Of a DNA stretch of 64,000 nt, positions 52,508 through 63,127 are shown piece by piece. The stretch lies in contig OW240920.1 of assembly GCA_933207985.1 (NCBI GenBank), positions 150,129,416 through 150,193,415 on the forward strand, given 5' to 3'. Position numbers and translations under genes: made by a program. Numbering within the stretch: position 1 is the first letter of the stretch; each line of letters starts with the position of its first letter. Source of the DNA: Pelobates cultripes (taxonomy: Eukaryota > Chordata > Amphibia > Anura > Pelobatidae). Under the pieces are notes generated by a model. It worked only from the letters and a program-made list of their open reading frames with translations, was not told where the DNA came from and did no database searches.

Positions 52508-54430
52508 AGTCCTTTACGGTGTTAACCTCTGCCACTTCAGCTGGAAGGCTATTCCATGCGTCCACTACCCTCTCAGTAATATAATACTTCCTGATATTAT
52601 TTTTAAACCTTTGCCCCTCTAATTTAACACTATGCCCTCTTGTTGTGGTAGTTTTTCTTTTAAATATAGTCTCCTCCTTTACTGTGTATGCTTCAGATAT
52701 GTTCTCTCTGTAATGGCACAAGATGAGCAAAAATCAGCTTGAGAACTGAGCGGGGACCGACCGAAGGGCAGGCTATTTCAGCTGCTGCCCGTTCTCAGTA
52801 TTCTCTTGCGACCCATTTTTGACTCTCCACAAGTTTAAAGGGATAATCCAGACGTGGACCCCTTGCTCACGGTGCCTAGGGAGATATCAGCTATGCCTCA
52901 CTGATGATGCCTAACAAGGCTGAAGCGATCGTCTGGGGTTGCTGTATCTCTCGTGCAGAGAGAACTTGCTGGTATTTCGGATCTGGACTGCCCATATGGG
53001 TGGGACCAATCTGATATGCTTCAGATATGTTCTCTCTGTAATGGCACAAGATGAGCAAAAATCAGCTTGAGAACTGAGCGGGGACCGACCGAAGGGCAGG
53101 CTATTTCAGCTGCTGCCCGTTCTCAGTATTCTCTTGCGACCCATTTTTGACACTCCTTTACTGTGTTGATTCCCTTTATATATTTAAATGTTTCTATCAT
53201 ATCCCCTGTCTCGTCTTTCCTCCAAGCTATACATGTTAAGATCCTTTAACCTTTCCTTGTAAGTTTTATCCTGCAATCCATGAACCAGTTTAGTAGCCCC
53301 TCTCTGAACTCTCTCTAAAGTATCAATATCCTTCTGAAGATACGGTCTCCAGGACTGTGTACAATACTCCAAGTGACGTCTCACCAGTGTTCTGTACAAT
53401 GGCATGAGCACTTTCCTCTTTCTACTGCCAATACCTCTCCCTATACAACCAAGCATTCTGCTAGCATTTCCTGCTGCTCTATTACATTGTCTGCCTACCT
53501 TTAAGTCATCAGAACTAATCACCCCTAAATCCCTTTCCTCAGATGTTGAAGTTAGGACTCTATCAAATATTCTGTACTCTGCCCTTGGGTTTTTATACCC
53601 AGGATGCATTACTTTGCACTTATCCACATTAAATGTCAGTCGTCACAACTCTGACCATTTTTCTAGTTTACCTAAATCATTTGCCATTTGGTTTATCTCT
53701 TCTGGAACATCAACCCTGTTACATATCTTAGTATCATCAGCAAAAATACATGCCTTACCATCAAGACCTTCTGCAATATCACTAATAAAAATATTAAAGA
53801 GAATGGGTCCAAGTACAGATCCCTGAGGTACCCCACTGGTGACAAGTCCAAGCTTCGAATATATTCCATTAACTACAACCCTCTGTTGCCTGTCACTCAG
53901 CCACTGCCTTACCCATTCAACAATATTGGAATCCAAACTTAAAGATTGCAGTTTATTGATAAGCCTTCTATGTGCAACAGTGTCAAAAGCCTTACTGAAA
54001 TCTAGGTAAGCAATGTCTACTGCACCACCCTGATCTATAATTTTAGTTATCCAATCAAAAAAATCAATAAGATTAGTTTGGCATGATCTCCCTGAAGTAA
54101 ACCCATGTTGTCTTTGATCTTGAAATCCATGTATTTTTAGATGTTCAACAATCCTATCCTTTAACATGGTTTCCATCACTTTCCCCACTACTGAAGTAAG
54201 GCTTACTGGCCTATAGTTGCCCGACTCCTCCCTATTACCTTTCTTGTGAATGGGCAGAACCTTCGCTAACTTCCAATCTTCTGGGACTACTACTGTTAAC
54301 AATGATTGGTTAAATAAATCTGTTAATGGTTTTGCTAGTACACCACTAAGCTCTTTTAATAACTTTGGGTGTATTCCATCACGTCCCATTGACTTATTTG
54401 TCTTTACTTTTGACAGTTGAAATAGAACCT
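52476..54430 (-). pseudogene. CR1-like reverse transcriptase ORF, broken
   Basis: The minus-strand frame shows RT motifs: KVLPIHKKG, NYRPVSLTS, HGFTSGRS, VDIAYLDFSKAFDTVAH, SGVPQGSVLGP and FADDTKI. These fit the CR1/Jockey group of LINEs. A C-terminal part follows (DKCKVMH, YCTQSWRPYL, LERVQRGATKLV). Breaks are a TGA at 53641-53643, a one-base loss near 53195, and the insertion at 52688. The last piece (AWNSLPAEVAEVNTVKDF) lies at 52730-52476. RT copies the LINE RNA at the nicked target. This copy is dead. Confidence 0.85.
52688..53152. mobile_element. 465-bp composite insertion with 136-bp direct repeats
   Basis: CTCCTTTACTGTGT is duplicated on both sides (52674-52687 and 53153-53166). Inside, 52688-52823 and 53016-53151 are direct repeats of 136 bp, nearly identical by eye, starting ATGCTTCAGATATG and ending CCATTTTTGAC. 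A unique middle of 192 bp separates them. There is no ORF. The family is unknown. Confidence 0.75.
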
Positions 54431-54644
54431 CTTCCTCTGTAAACTCACATGTAACAAATGACTAATTTGTCTTTTTTCCTTACTGAGCCCCCTTTCCTTC
54501 ATTTTCATCTGTAAATACTGAACAATATTATTCACTGAGGCAGTCAGCTAGACCTTTATCCTCTTCTACATACCTTCCTTCTGTTGTTTTTAATCTTACT
54601 AATCCTTATTTTACTTTCCTTTTCTCATTTATGCATCTACATAC

Positions 54645-54890
54645 AATAAACTGCAATAATACTATGAGCTGTTTTTAATACAATAAGCCGTAATAATACA
54701 ATGAGCTGTAATAGTACAATAATGTGTAAAAATACAATATTCTGTTATACAATGAGCTGTTATAATACAATAAGTTGTAATAATACACTGACCTGTAATA
54801 ATACAATGAACTGTAATAAAACTTTGAGCTGTAATAATACGATAAGCTGTAATAGTACAATGAGCTGTAATAATACACTGAGTATTAGTG
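54645..54890. repeat. AT-rich minisatellite, period about 18 bp, right part
   Basis: Units of AATGAGCTGTAATAATAC continue the array at 52240. The Tyr/Ser-rich and Cys/Asn-rich ORFs on the two strands are artefacts of the unit. Confidence 0.9.
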
Positions 54891-55860
54891 ATTATAGTGT
54901 TTGTATTACCCCTCTATTACTCACAGATGCCTTATGTGATATTACATATTTTAGGTAGAGATCCAGTAACAGTTTAACCCATAATTGACCCCACTTCATT
55001 TGTTCGCAATTACCAACTCTTTCATTTATTGCACCAACACATATTATGTACAGTTTTTAAAGGACAAAAGGAGTTTTAATTTGATAAGACCCATGCAGTT
55101 AAATAGTTTCACTTATTATAACTAGGTGCAGCACATTTCACAGTTTTGGAAATAATTATTTCTACATAATTAGTACAGCTTAAGAAAAGTAATTAAAAAG
55201 AAATGAATTTATGTGTCTTTATTTATAGGTACACAAAGTGTTTTGGATTTCAGCTTATTTTGAAAGTTACAGGTCACAAAATACAAGGTCTAAAATAAAA
55301 TTTCAATGTGAAATAATTTTAGAAGTTGCTATGTTTGTCTAGTAAGCTTAATAGCCATCACAGAAAATAAAATTTTACAACATGACAGGAGGCGTCGTAT
55401 TTTGCATAATCTCTCTTTACTAGCTCCACAGCAGCAAAGAAACACATTGAAAAAAGAACCAATCACAAGACAGTAGGATGTACATAAGACACAGTGACCT
55501 AAGCACCTCCTCTTTCTTTGCTGCTCCATCAAGCAGACAGGTCAGAATATTACTCTTCTCCATTACTTTATGTTTCTATTTCCTCTTTTGAGGTTGTTTC
55601 TGTATTATATTTTGTATATACTTTGCTGTTTGTTTTTGCTGTGATTCTGTACTATGTGTTTTTTTCTGTTATTTATTGTGTTTCTACCCTTTACCTGATT
55701 TCTGACCTCTCCCCTCCTTGCTCTCACTGTAAGTAGTTTTTTGGTGATTTTACAGAATTTTCTCTTTTGTCAGTTTTTACACATTTATAATTAGTTATGC
55801 AAATTAGTAAGGCCTGTATTTTTTTCAAGTAAGGTGGCAACCCTAACTACTCTTCACATA
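54891..55860. other. Intergenic, no recognised feature
   Basis: AT-rich sequence without coding similarity, tandem repeats or transposon ends that I can recognise. Confidence 0.5.
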
Positions 55861-55865
55861 CTCTT

Positions 55866-56876
55866 TGTGACAGATCCATCTGTATAGACTAAGATTGCTG
55901 GTTCGTATGTTTTGCCTCCTTTTGTGGAATTACCTGTCCGTATGCCCCTGTTCGTTTATTTGACTTTTCTACTGAATGAACTTACCGAACGGACGGCCAC
56001 CCAGAAGAGAAGTGTGCTGCTGGTTAACCTCTTGATCCCAATTAGAACGTTGTGGTTAACCGCAGACACCTCTCAATTATAACCGAATACAGGGTGGTCA
56101 TCATTCGTATGTCGACCACGAGGCGGCGGCCATTTTAAAACAGGCGAAAGACCAGCGGTGTTCGGCACAGATTCTATGGAACTGAAAACTGACACTTTTT
56201 CTGCTGAACACCACTAAAACCACCGACCTCCCTTCTCCATCGACCGAGGCATGCGAACACCGGCCGTTCAGGAGTTTGAACCGCACGAATTAACTTAACC
56301 CAGATAGCCTTCCCCCGGAGTGTGTTTTTTTTGGGTCGCATCTAAAATGGCTATTTGCCTCTGTCCTGGGAGATAATTGAATTACTTCTCAATTATCTCC
56401 AGGGCAGAGGGTAGGAAACCATGATGCATGCCGGGAATATAATGTGTCTGTGTGTCCTGAAATGCTGTATGTTCATCTGCCATTACAGTCTCCCATTTGG
56501 TCCCCTAGGGGAGTGTCCACCAAGTGGGAGACCTGCATAAATACGGGCAGGTAGCCCACAGTAAAGCCAGTTCATGTTTTACCCTCAATGCGGAGCTTGG
56601 TCTCGTTATTGGAGGGGAATTTACTACACGAATAGCGACTGCCGGATGGAATTATTAGCCGCTTGGGAGATTTATGGTTTCGTCTGTTAGCGGCGATTCG
56701 TGAGTTTACTGATTGGGAAGTGAAGTACCCGTATGGGTCCCATTCGGGAGATTGGAGTATTCCCCTGCTTGCAGTTCGTATGATTGGAGTTGGTACGAAT
56801 GCAGCTTGCATTATGGTGAGAGGGGAGGATTAACTAAACAGCGCTTTTACTATTTGATGCTGAGAGTGCCGTTACA
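55866..56876 (+). mobile_element. Solo LTR, 1011 bp, perfect target duplication
   Basis: The LTR runs from TGTGACAGATCC to GTGCCGTTACA. CTCTT is duplicated at 55861-55865 and 56877-56881. It has a hairpin A remnant at 56153-56215, the AATTATCTCC palindrome at 56358-56410 and a promoter-like CATAAATAC near 56535. Confidence 0.92.
56358..56410. other. Conserved LTR palindrome (type B)
   Basis: CCTCTGTCCTGGGAGATAAT and the inverse ATTATCTCCAGGGCAGAGG flank a loop of about 14 bases. The same palindrome is in at least five other LTR copies of the window, always upstream of the CATAAA-type box. Confidence 0.8.
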
Positions 56877-56881
56877 CTCTT

Positions 56882-57589
56882 GCTTTAGTATGGACACTTA
56901 AGAGGGACCTGTGTGGACTAGCTGAAATTAAATGAGTTAAGGTAATGCTGACTTTGGTCTCTCTAACACTGTGGCATGTTCCCTTTCTTCTATACTCACT
57001 ACATACACCTTTTCGCTGTCCCAGACTATAAACCAGGTGCTTCTGCCTGCTAGTAAGAAGGTAAGGAGACAAGTGGACATGTGAGTGCTAGGGTCAGTTC
57101 TTAGAAAGCATGGAGCAGGCGCATCATTAGACACATTTATGCCAAGCTCAGGATCCTGTTGGCCAGCATGCATGATTGCCAGGCTAGCCTTCTAATTCTT
57201 TGGGCAGACACGCATTCTTTTTGGGCATGTTTGTCCCTTTCTGGAGTTCTGGTTACATAATCTGTGTCAGTGGCCCACCCTTTTACGCCGCCCATTGACT
57301 TCCTGCTTCACTGGATACTGCTGTTCGGGAGTATGGATTTACTTGAAAGATGAAAGCATTAATTAGAGAGAGATTAGCATATTTTAAGAGTCTGCATTTT
57401 GTTATAGCTGCATCCTATGAGTTTCCCTCTGGCAACATCCCCACCAGACACATAATGCTTGAGAGGTATAACTGTTTTAGTGTTTTTGTCGATAAGATTC
57501 TGTACTTAGGCCCATCATAAATGTCAGCACCAGGCCCACTGGACTCTTAATCTGGCCCTGATGCAATGAGTTGGTCTCCTTTCTCTGTA
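56882..57589. other. Intergenic stretch with a dispersed repeat
   Basis: No gene is seen. It contains the repeat at 57415-57565. Confidence 0.5.
57415..57565 (-). repeat. Dispersed repeat, minus copy
   Basis: The reverse complement matches 62725-62885 closely (GGGCCAGATTAAGAG, ACAGAATCTTATCGAC and AACACTAAAACAGT are shared). The family is not known. Confidence 0.8.
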
Positions 57590-58606
57590 TGATGCAGTTA
57601 GGTGGTCCACAATCCCTGTATGATGCAGTTAGGTGGTCACATTCCCTGTATCATGCAGTGAGGTGGTCCCGATTCTCTGTATGATGCAGTGAGGTGGTCC
57701 CCCCCATTCCCTGTATCATGATGTGAGGTGGTCCCCCCATTCCCTGTATGATGCAGTGAGGTGGTCCCCCATTCCCTGTATGATGCAGTGAGGTGGCCCC
57801 CCATTCCAGTATGATGCATTGAGGTGGTCCCCTATTCCAAGTATGATGCAGTGAGGTGGTCCCCATTCCCTGTATAAAGCAGTGAGATGGTTCCCCATTC
57901 CCTGTATAATGTAGTGAGGTGGTCCCCCATTCCCTGAATGATGTAGTGAGGTGGTCCCCATTCCCAGTATGATGCAGTGAGGTGGTTCCCATTATCTGTA
58001 TAATGCAGTGAGGTGGTCCCCCATTTGCAGTATAATGTGGTGAGGTGGTCCATTCCCAGTATAATGTAGCGAGGTGGTCCATTCCCTGTATAATGCAGTA
58101 AAGTGGTTCCCATGCTCTCTATGATGGTCCCCCATTCCCTGTATAATGCAGTGAGGTGGTCCATTCCCAATATGATGCAATGAAGTAGTCACCATGCTCT
58201 GTATAATGCAGTGAGGTGGTCCCCCATTCCCTGTAGTGTGCAGTAAGGGGGTTCTCATTACCAGTATGATGCAGTGAGGTGGCACTCTTTCTCTGTATGA
58301 TGCAATGAGGTTGTCCACCATTCCCTGTATCATGCAGTGAGGTGGTTCCCCCATTCCATGTATGATGCAGTAAGGTGGTCCCTCATTCCCAGTATGATGC
58401 AGTAAGGTGGTCCCTCATTCCCAGTATGATGCAGTGAAGTGGTCCCCCATTCCCTGTATGATGCAGTGAGGTGGTCCTCCTTTCCCAGTATGATGCAGTA
58501 AGATGGCCCCCCATTTCCTGTATGATGCAGTGAGGTGGTCCCCCTTTCCCAGTATGATGCAGTGAGGTGGTCCCCCTTTCCCAGAATGATGCAGTAAGGT
58601 GGTCCC
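57590..58606. repeat. Minisatellite, period 32 bp, left part
   Basis: About 32 units with CAGTGAGGTGGTCCCCCATT and CCCTGTATGATG. The array is interrupted by a solo LTR and resumes at 59812. The His/Thr-rich minus-strand ORFs are artefacts. Confidence 0.95.
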
Positions 58607-59811
58607 TGTGGTGAAACCAACCTCGCCACTGTACACTGGAGAAGCCTGGTTGCTCGCCTGCTGCCTTTGGACTATGGCCCCATGTTAAGACATCTTTTTT
58701 CCCTGCAGAAAAGACTTATTCGTGCTTTTCTGCCGGGTGTTCGGTAGATTCAATCTACCGAACAACCGCATGAATGAATAGACCACCTGGGAGCTAGAGT
58801 GTGCTGGCAATTAACCTCCCTGAAGCTGCGGTTAACCGCAGCTTAATTTACGAATGCTGGGTGGCCGCCATTCGTATCACGAACACGAGGTCACGGCCAT
58901 TTTAAACATGCGAATGCACAGCGGTGTTCGCGTAATTCATGGAACTGAAATCGGACACAGTTTTGCGCAAACACTGCTGAAGCCGCCGACCTCCCTTCTT
59001 GTTCGGTGAAAGTGCACGAACGGCCTGGTGTTCGGCAGTTTTGTTTGAGTGTGTTGTGCCCCAGATAGGAATCCCATGGAGCCCATTCGCATGAAACTGA
59101 CTGTGTAAAGACTTTGGCTCCATGGCGATTAAACTGTATTTGTGTGGTCTGAACGCCATTCGCTTAATAATGTGCGCTCAGACCTGAGCTATCTGGGGAT
59201 ATGTAGAACGTATATATTTTATGTACTGAATGTAACTGTAGGTAATTTTATGTCTTTTACTGTTTGTTTTCTGCCATGTGGTTAATGGAGTTTTGCCTCT
59301 GTCTTTGGAGATAATTGAATTACTGCCCAATTATCTCCAGGGCAGAGAGGAGGGATTGTGATGCATTGTGGGATGGTTGAAATGTGTAAGTCTGTGATTG
59401 GTCCTTTTACCCTTTGTGTCCCAGTCTCCCATTTGGTCCCCTAGGGGAGTGTCCACCAGGTGGGAGACCTGCATAAAAGCCGGGCAGTTAGCCCCAGTAA
59501 ATCCGTTCCTGCTTAACCCTCAAAGTGAAGTGTCGTCTCATTATTGGGAGAGGATTTACTGTATGCTGTTAGAGACTGATTGCCAGGAGTGTAAGCAGCT
59601 TGGGGGCTTTTCCTGTTCGTCTGCTAGCAACTATTCGTCTGTCTCCAGTTCGGGAGTTTCGAGTTTTCCCTTGGTTGCAGTTCGGGAGTTGGTGAATTCG
59701 TGGGTTTGCAGTTCAGGAGATTGGTGCTTGCAGTAGCTGTCGGTGCAGCTGAAAAAGGGGAATATCGCCTAAACGATTTTTAACCTCTTTTGGGCAGAAC
59801 GGTCCGTTACA
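58607..59811 (+). mobile_element. Solo LTR, 1205 bp, in a minisatellite
   Basis: The LTR runs from TGTGGTGAAACC to CGGTCCGTTACA. GTCCC is duplicated at 58602-58606 and 59812-59816. It has hairpin A at 58919-58979, palindrome B at 59296-59346 and the box GCATAAAAG near 59471. The minus-strand LTR at 29043 is a closely related copy. Confidence 0.93.
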
Positions 59812-60094
59812 GTCCCCCATTCCCAGTATGATGCAGTGAGGTGGTCCTTATTCCCAGTATAATGCAGTGAGGTAGTCTCCCATTCCCAGTATGATGCAGT
59901 GAGGTGGTCCCCCATTCCCTGTATGATTCAGTTAGGTGGTCCCCCATTCCCAGTATGATGCCAGTGAGGTGATCCTCCATTCCCAGTATGATGCAGTGAG
60001 GTGGTCCCCATTGCCCTTATGAGGTGGCCCCCATTTCCAGTATGATGTAGTGAGGTGGTCTTCATTCCCAGTATATGCCAGTGAGGTGGTTCCC
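59812..60094. repeat. Minisatellite, period 32 bp, right part
   Basis: About nine units of the array at 57590, ending at the start of another LTR fragment. Confidence 0.93.
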
Positions 60095-61578
60095 TGTGGC
60101 GGCCACCCTGTGAGAGCAGGGGTTTCCGCCACCAGAGATGTCCCTTTATCCCTAGTATGAGTTGTGCTGAAATGTTCCCAAGCAAAAAAACAAGCAATAA
60201 AGAAGCAGATATAGCGGTTCCCTACAAGCACGAGACAAGGCTCTGTGTTGAGGGTGAAGCTAAACTGAGTTAAATGGGAGCCACAGCTGGCTTTATATAC
60301 AAATCTCCATGCAAGGTGTGACAGACCCATATGTCTGTGAATTACTTTTATTTTCCCTCCATTCGTCTGTTTGTTCGGCTATTTCCCCTGCCCGTACAGC
60401 TCCTCCGTTTATTTGCTCTTTTACCGAACAACTGCCGAATGGTCGGCCACCCAGCAGGGAAGTGTGATGTTTGTTAACCTCTTGGCCCCATCAGAACGTT
60501 GTGGTTAACCGCAGACACTTCCTAATTGTCGAATGTCAGCTGGGTGGTCGTCGTTCGTATGCCAACCATGAGGCAGCGGCCATCTTGGATGTCCGATTGC
60601 AAAGTGGTGTTCGTCGACGATTTCATAGAACTAAAAACGGACACTATTTCTCACGAACACCGCTGAAGCCGCCGACCTCCCTTCCTCTGTTCATCCAGCA
60701 TACGAACGCCGGCCCGTTTGGTACTTTTTCTGCACGAATGGACTTACCCCAGATAACTATGCCATGGAGCCGAAAGACTATGTGAAAGACTTTGGCTCCA
60801 TGGCGATTGAACTGTATGAATGTGATCTGAGCGCCATTCGGTAATAATGTGCGCTCAGATCTAAGCTATCTGGGGATACGTTAATTGTACTTAGTGTATT
60901 CGGTAGTTTGTATGTTATATATTTTTATGTGTTTTTCCTGCCACATGTAAAATGGAGTTTTGCCTCTATCCTGGGAGATAATTGAATTACTTCTCAATTA
61001 TCTCCAGGATAGAGAGGAGGGTTCTTCACAACTAAGTGTTTATGCCTGTAATTCTTGGTTACTTTGTCATTTTTGTCACAGTTTTCCACCAGGTCCCCTA
61101 GGGGAGTGGAAGACCTGCATAAATACCGAGCAGGTAGCCCCATTAAAACCAGATCTCTGCTGACCCTCAATACGGAGCTCGGTCTCGTACTTGGGGGAAT
61201 TTATTCGTATGGATTTACTGTTCGGCTGTTTGGAGTGGAGAGTGTTCATATGATTCTTGTTCGGCTGATTGGAGTGTTCGTTAGCTGCCTTCGCATTTGG
61301 GAAGGGAACATCCTAAACGACATTAACCCCTCCTATACCTGGAGGTACCGTTACACTAGGGTTTTCTCCTTACATATTACAGGGGCATTCCCCACTGGAC
61401 CTGAGAGTAGACTGCAGAAAAAGGACATACATAATGACATTATCTTTAAGGTCAAGGATATACATTACTCAAACACCCCAGAACACATAACTTACAGCTT
61501 GATACCCCCCTAAATACTATATCCCCGGATAGCCTGTATCTGAGCACCCAACATATCCGAAAAGCGCTTAAATCCCAC
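60095..61578 (-). mobile_element. Older LTR fragment, minus orientation, split by a younger LTR
   Basis: Pieces 60095-60316 and 61361-61578 both match, on the minus strand, the LTR also seen at 13094-13743 (GAGACAAGGCTCTGTGTTGA and ACTGGACCTGAG regions). The younger LTR at 60317-61355 lies between them. The fragment is cut on the right by the LTR at 61579. Confidence 0.7.
60317..61355 (+). mobile_element. Solo LTR, 1039 bp, nested in an older LTR
   Basis: The LTR runs from TGTGACAGACCC to GGTACCGTTACA. Flanks CAAGG and CTAGG are a 5-bp duplication with one mismatch. It has hairpin A at 60603-60665 and palindrome B at 60963-61015. It resembles the LTR at 55866 most. Confidence 0.85.
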
Positions 61579-62625
61579 TGTGACGAAAGTAACCTCGGCA
61601 CTGGCTTTTGGAGGAGTCTGTTTGCCAGCCTCCTGCCCTGTAACTATGGCCCCTGTTTGTGCTTTTGGAATTGTATGGTTATACTTTGAACTCTCGAAGT
61701 GGTTCAAAGCAGCACTTCGAACTCCCGAAGCAGTTCAAAGTGGTCGGCTGGCATTCGAAGACGTGGCGGCGGCCATCTTAAGCCGGGAGCACAATGAGCG
61801 ATGTTTGGTCGTCAAGTGTATGGAACTGAAATCGGACACTCGACGGTGTGAACACCGCTAAACACATACCTTCCACTGATGTTCGGCTATTCGAATGGGA
61901 ATCGAACAGCGTTCGTGGGTATAATCTCCCGAACAAGAGACATAAGCTGAGCCTACTCCCAAAGCTATTCAGTATTTTATATTCTACTTCGATCCCCGAA
62001 GTAGACCGACCAAACAGCCTGATTTCCTGGAACTCTTTTCAGACAGTAATTTTGTGTGTAGTCAGTTAAAATAAGACCTCCATGGAAATCTTGAACCCCT
62101 GAACCGATCTGGGTGATTTGTGGATATGTTGTTCACCCAAATCGGGGCTATCAGGGGATATAACATGTCGGGTTTTATGCGTTTTAGTGGTACTTTTGGG
62201 GTGTTTGGGAAAAAAGTGTGTTTTTCTGTACTTGGAGATAATTGGATTAGATTAGTACAGTTCCTGATCCAATTATCTCCCAGGCCCAGAGGAGGGATTA
62301 TCCGATTATGTATGGGAGTGTCATGTATTGTAACACTGTTGACATTGGCTTGTGACTTTGTAATTCAGTCTATAATCAGGTCCATATGGGAGTACCCCTT
62401 GCATGGGGATTGTCATAAAAGGCCCAGTGTGGCCCCATTAAAATTAGTCCACTTCACCTTCAACACGCAGCCTCGTCTTGTGATTGTAGGGAACAGCTAT
62501 ACCTGCTTCGGATTACTATACTGGCTATAATCACTAGCTCTTGTAAGAGCTACACAGCTATATCTGCTAGGCTCTCTGGAGAAGAAGAGGTCCACACACT
62601 GGAAACTGGATCCTGGGTGTAGCAG
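61579..62625 (+). mobile_element. LTR fragment, right end missing
   Basis: It starts TGTGACGAAAGTAACC and matches the deleted LTR at 7637 and the minus-strand LTR at 11530-13743. Homology ends near 62625, before the expected ACCCAGTCGGGGT end. It carries hairpin A at about 61799-61860 and palindrome B near 62226-62290. Confidence 0.7.
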
Positions 62626-62724
62626 ACTGGACTCTGCTACCAGATTCTTATACGGGCTCCAGGCTGTCCGTACCCCCATTTCCCCCTCCTTATTGTCCCC
62701 TACGTTTGGGAGCTACAGTAACTG

Positions 62725-62885
62725 TGCACCGGGCCAGATTAAGAGCCCAGTGGGCTTGGTGCTGACAATTATGATGCAGCCTAATTACAGAATCTTATCG
62801 ACCAAAAACACTAAAACAGTCATACCTTTCAAGCGTCATGTATCTGATGGAGTTGGTGTTGAAGGGAAACTCAAAGGATGCAGCA
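62725..62885 (+). repeat. Dispersed repeat, plus copy
   Basis: Plus-strand counterpart of 57415-57565. The two copies form an inverted pair about 5.2 kb apart. No coding potential is seen. Confidence 0.8.
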
Positions 62886-63019
62886 ATAAGAAAACACATA
62901 CTCTATGCTAATCTCTTTATCTAATTTATGCTTTCTTCTTTCAAGTAAATCCATACCCCCAAAAGGGGGGCATTCCTGTCCAAAGAATTGGAAGGCCAGT
63001 CTGGCATCAGTGTCCCCAT

Positions 63020-63127
63020 GTCGCCCAGTCCCCTAGTCTCCCAGTGTCCCCATGTCTCAGTGTGTCCCGTGTCACTAGGATACTAGGGGACACTGAGAGA
63101 CATGGGGACACAGTGAGACATGGGGAC
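63020..63127. repeat. Imperfect inverted repeat of GTCCC-type words
   Basis: TCCCAGTGTCCCCATGTCTC on the left and GAGACATGGGGACACAGTGA on the right can pair in part. It stands directly before an LTR start. Confidence 0.6.

Larger units (their letters stand above)
52317..54644 (-). mobile_element. CR1-like LINE, 5'-truncated, minus strand
   Basis: A minus-strand non-LTR element lies within the 18-bp array. Its 3' end on the + strand starts ACATAGAATGTGACGACAG, a sequence seen at the end of many frog LINE copies as I recall. It contains RT and C-terminal coding sequence, a 68-bp MITE and a 465-bp composite insertion. Endonuclease is absent, consistent with 5' truncation. Confidence 0.8.

Noticed and set aside
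53643..54389. A 248-codon reverse-transcriptase ORF as a host gene
   Set aside because: Its motifs and neighbours are those of a 5'-truncated CR1-like LINE.
57651..58636. His/Thr/Gly-rich minus-strand ORFs
   Set aside because: They follow the 32-bp array and have no independent support.
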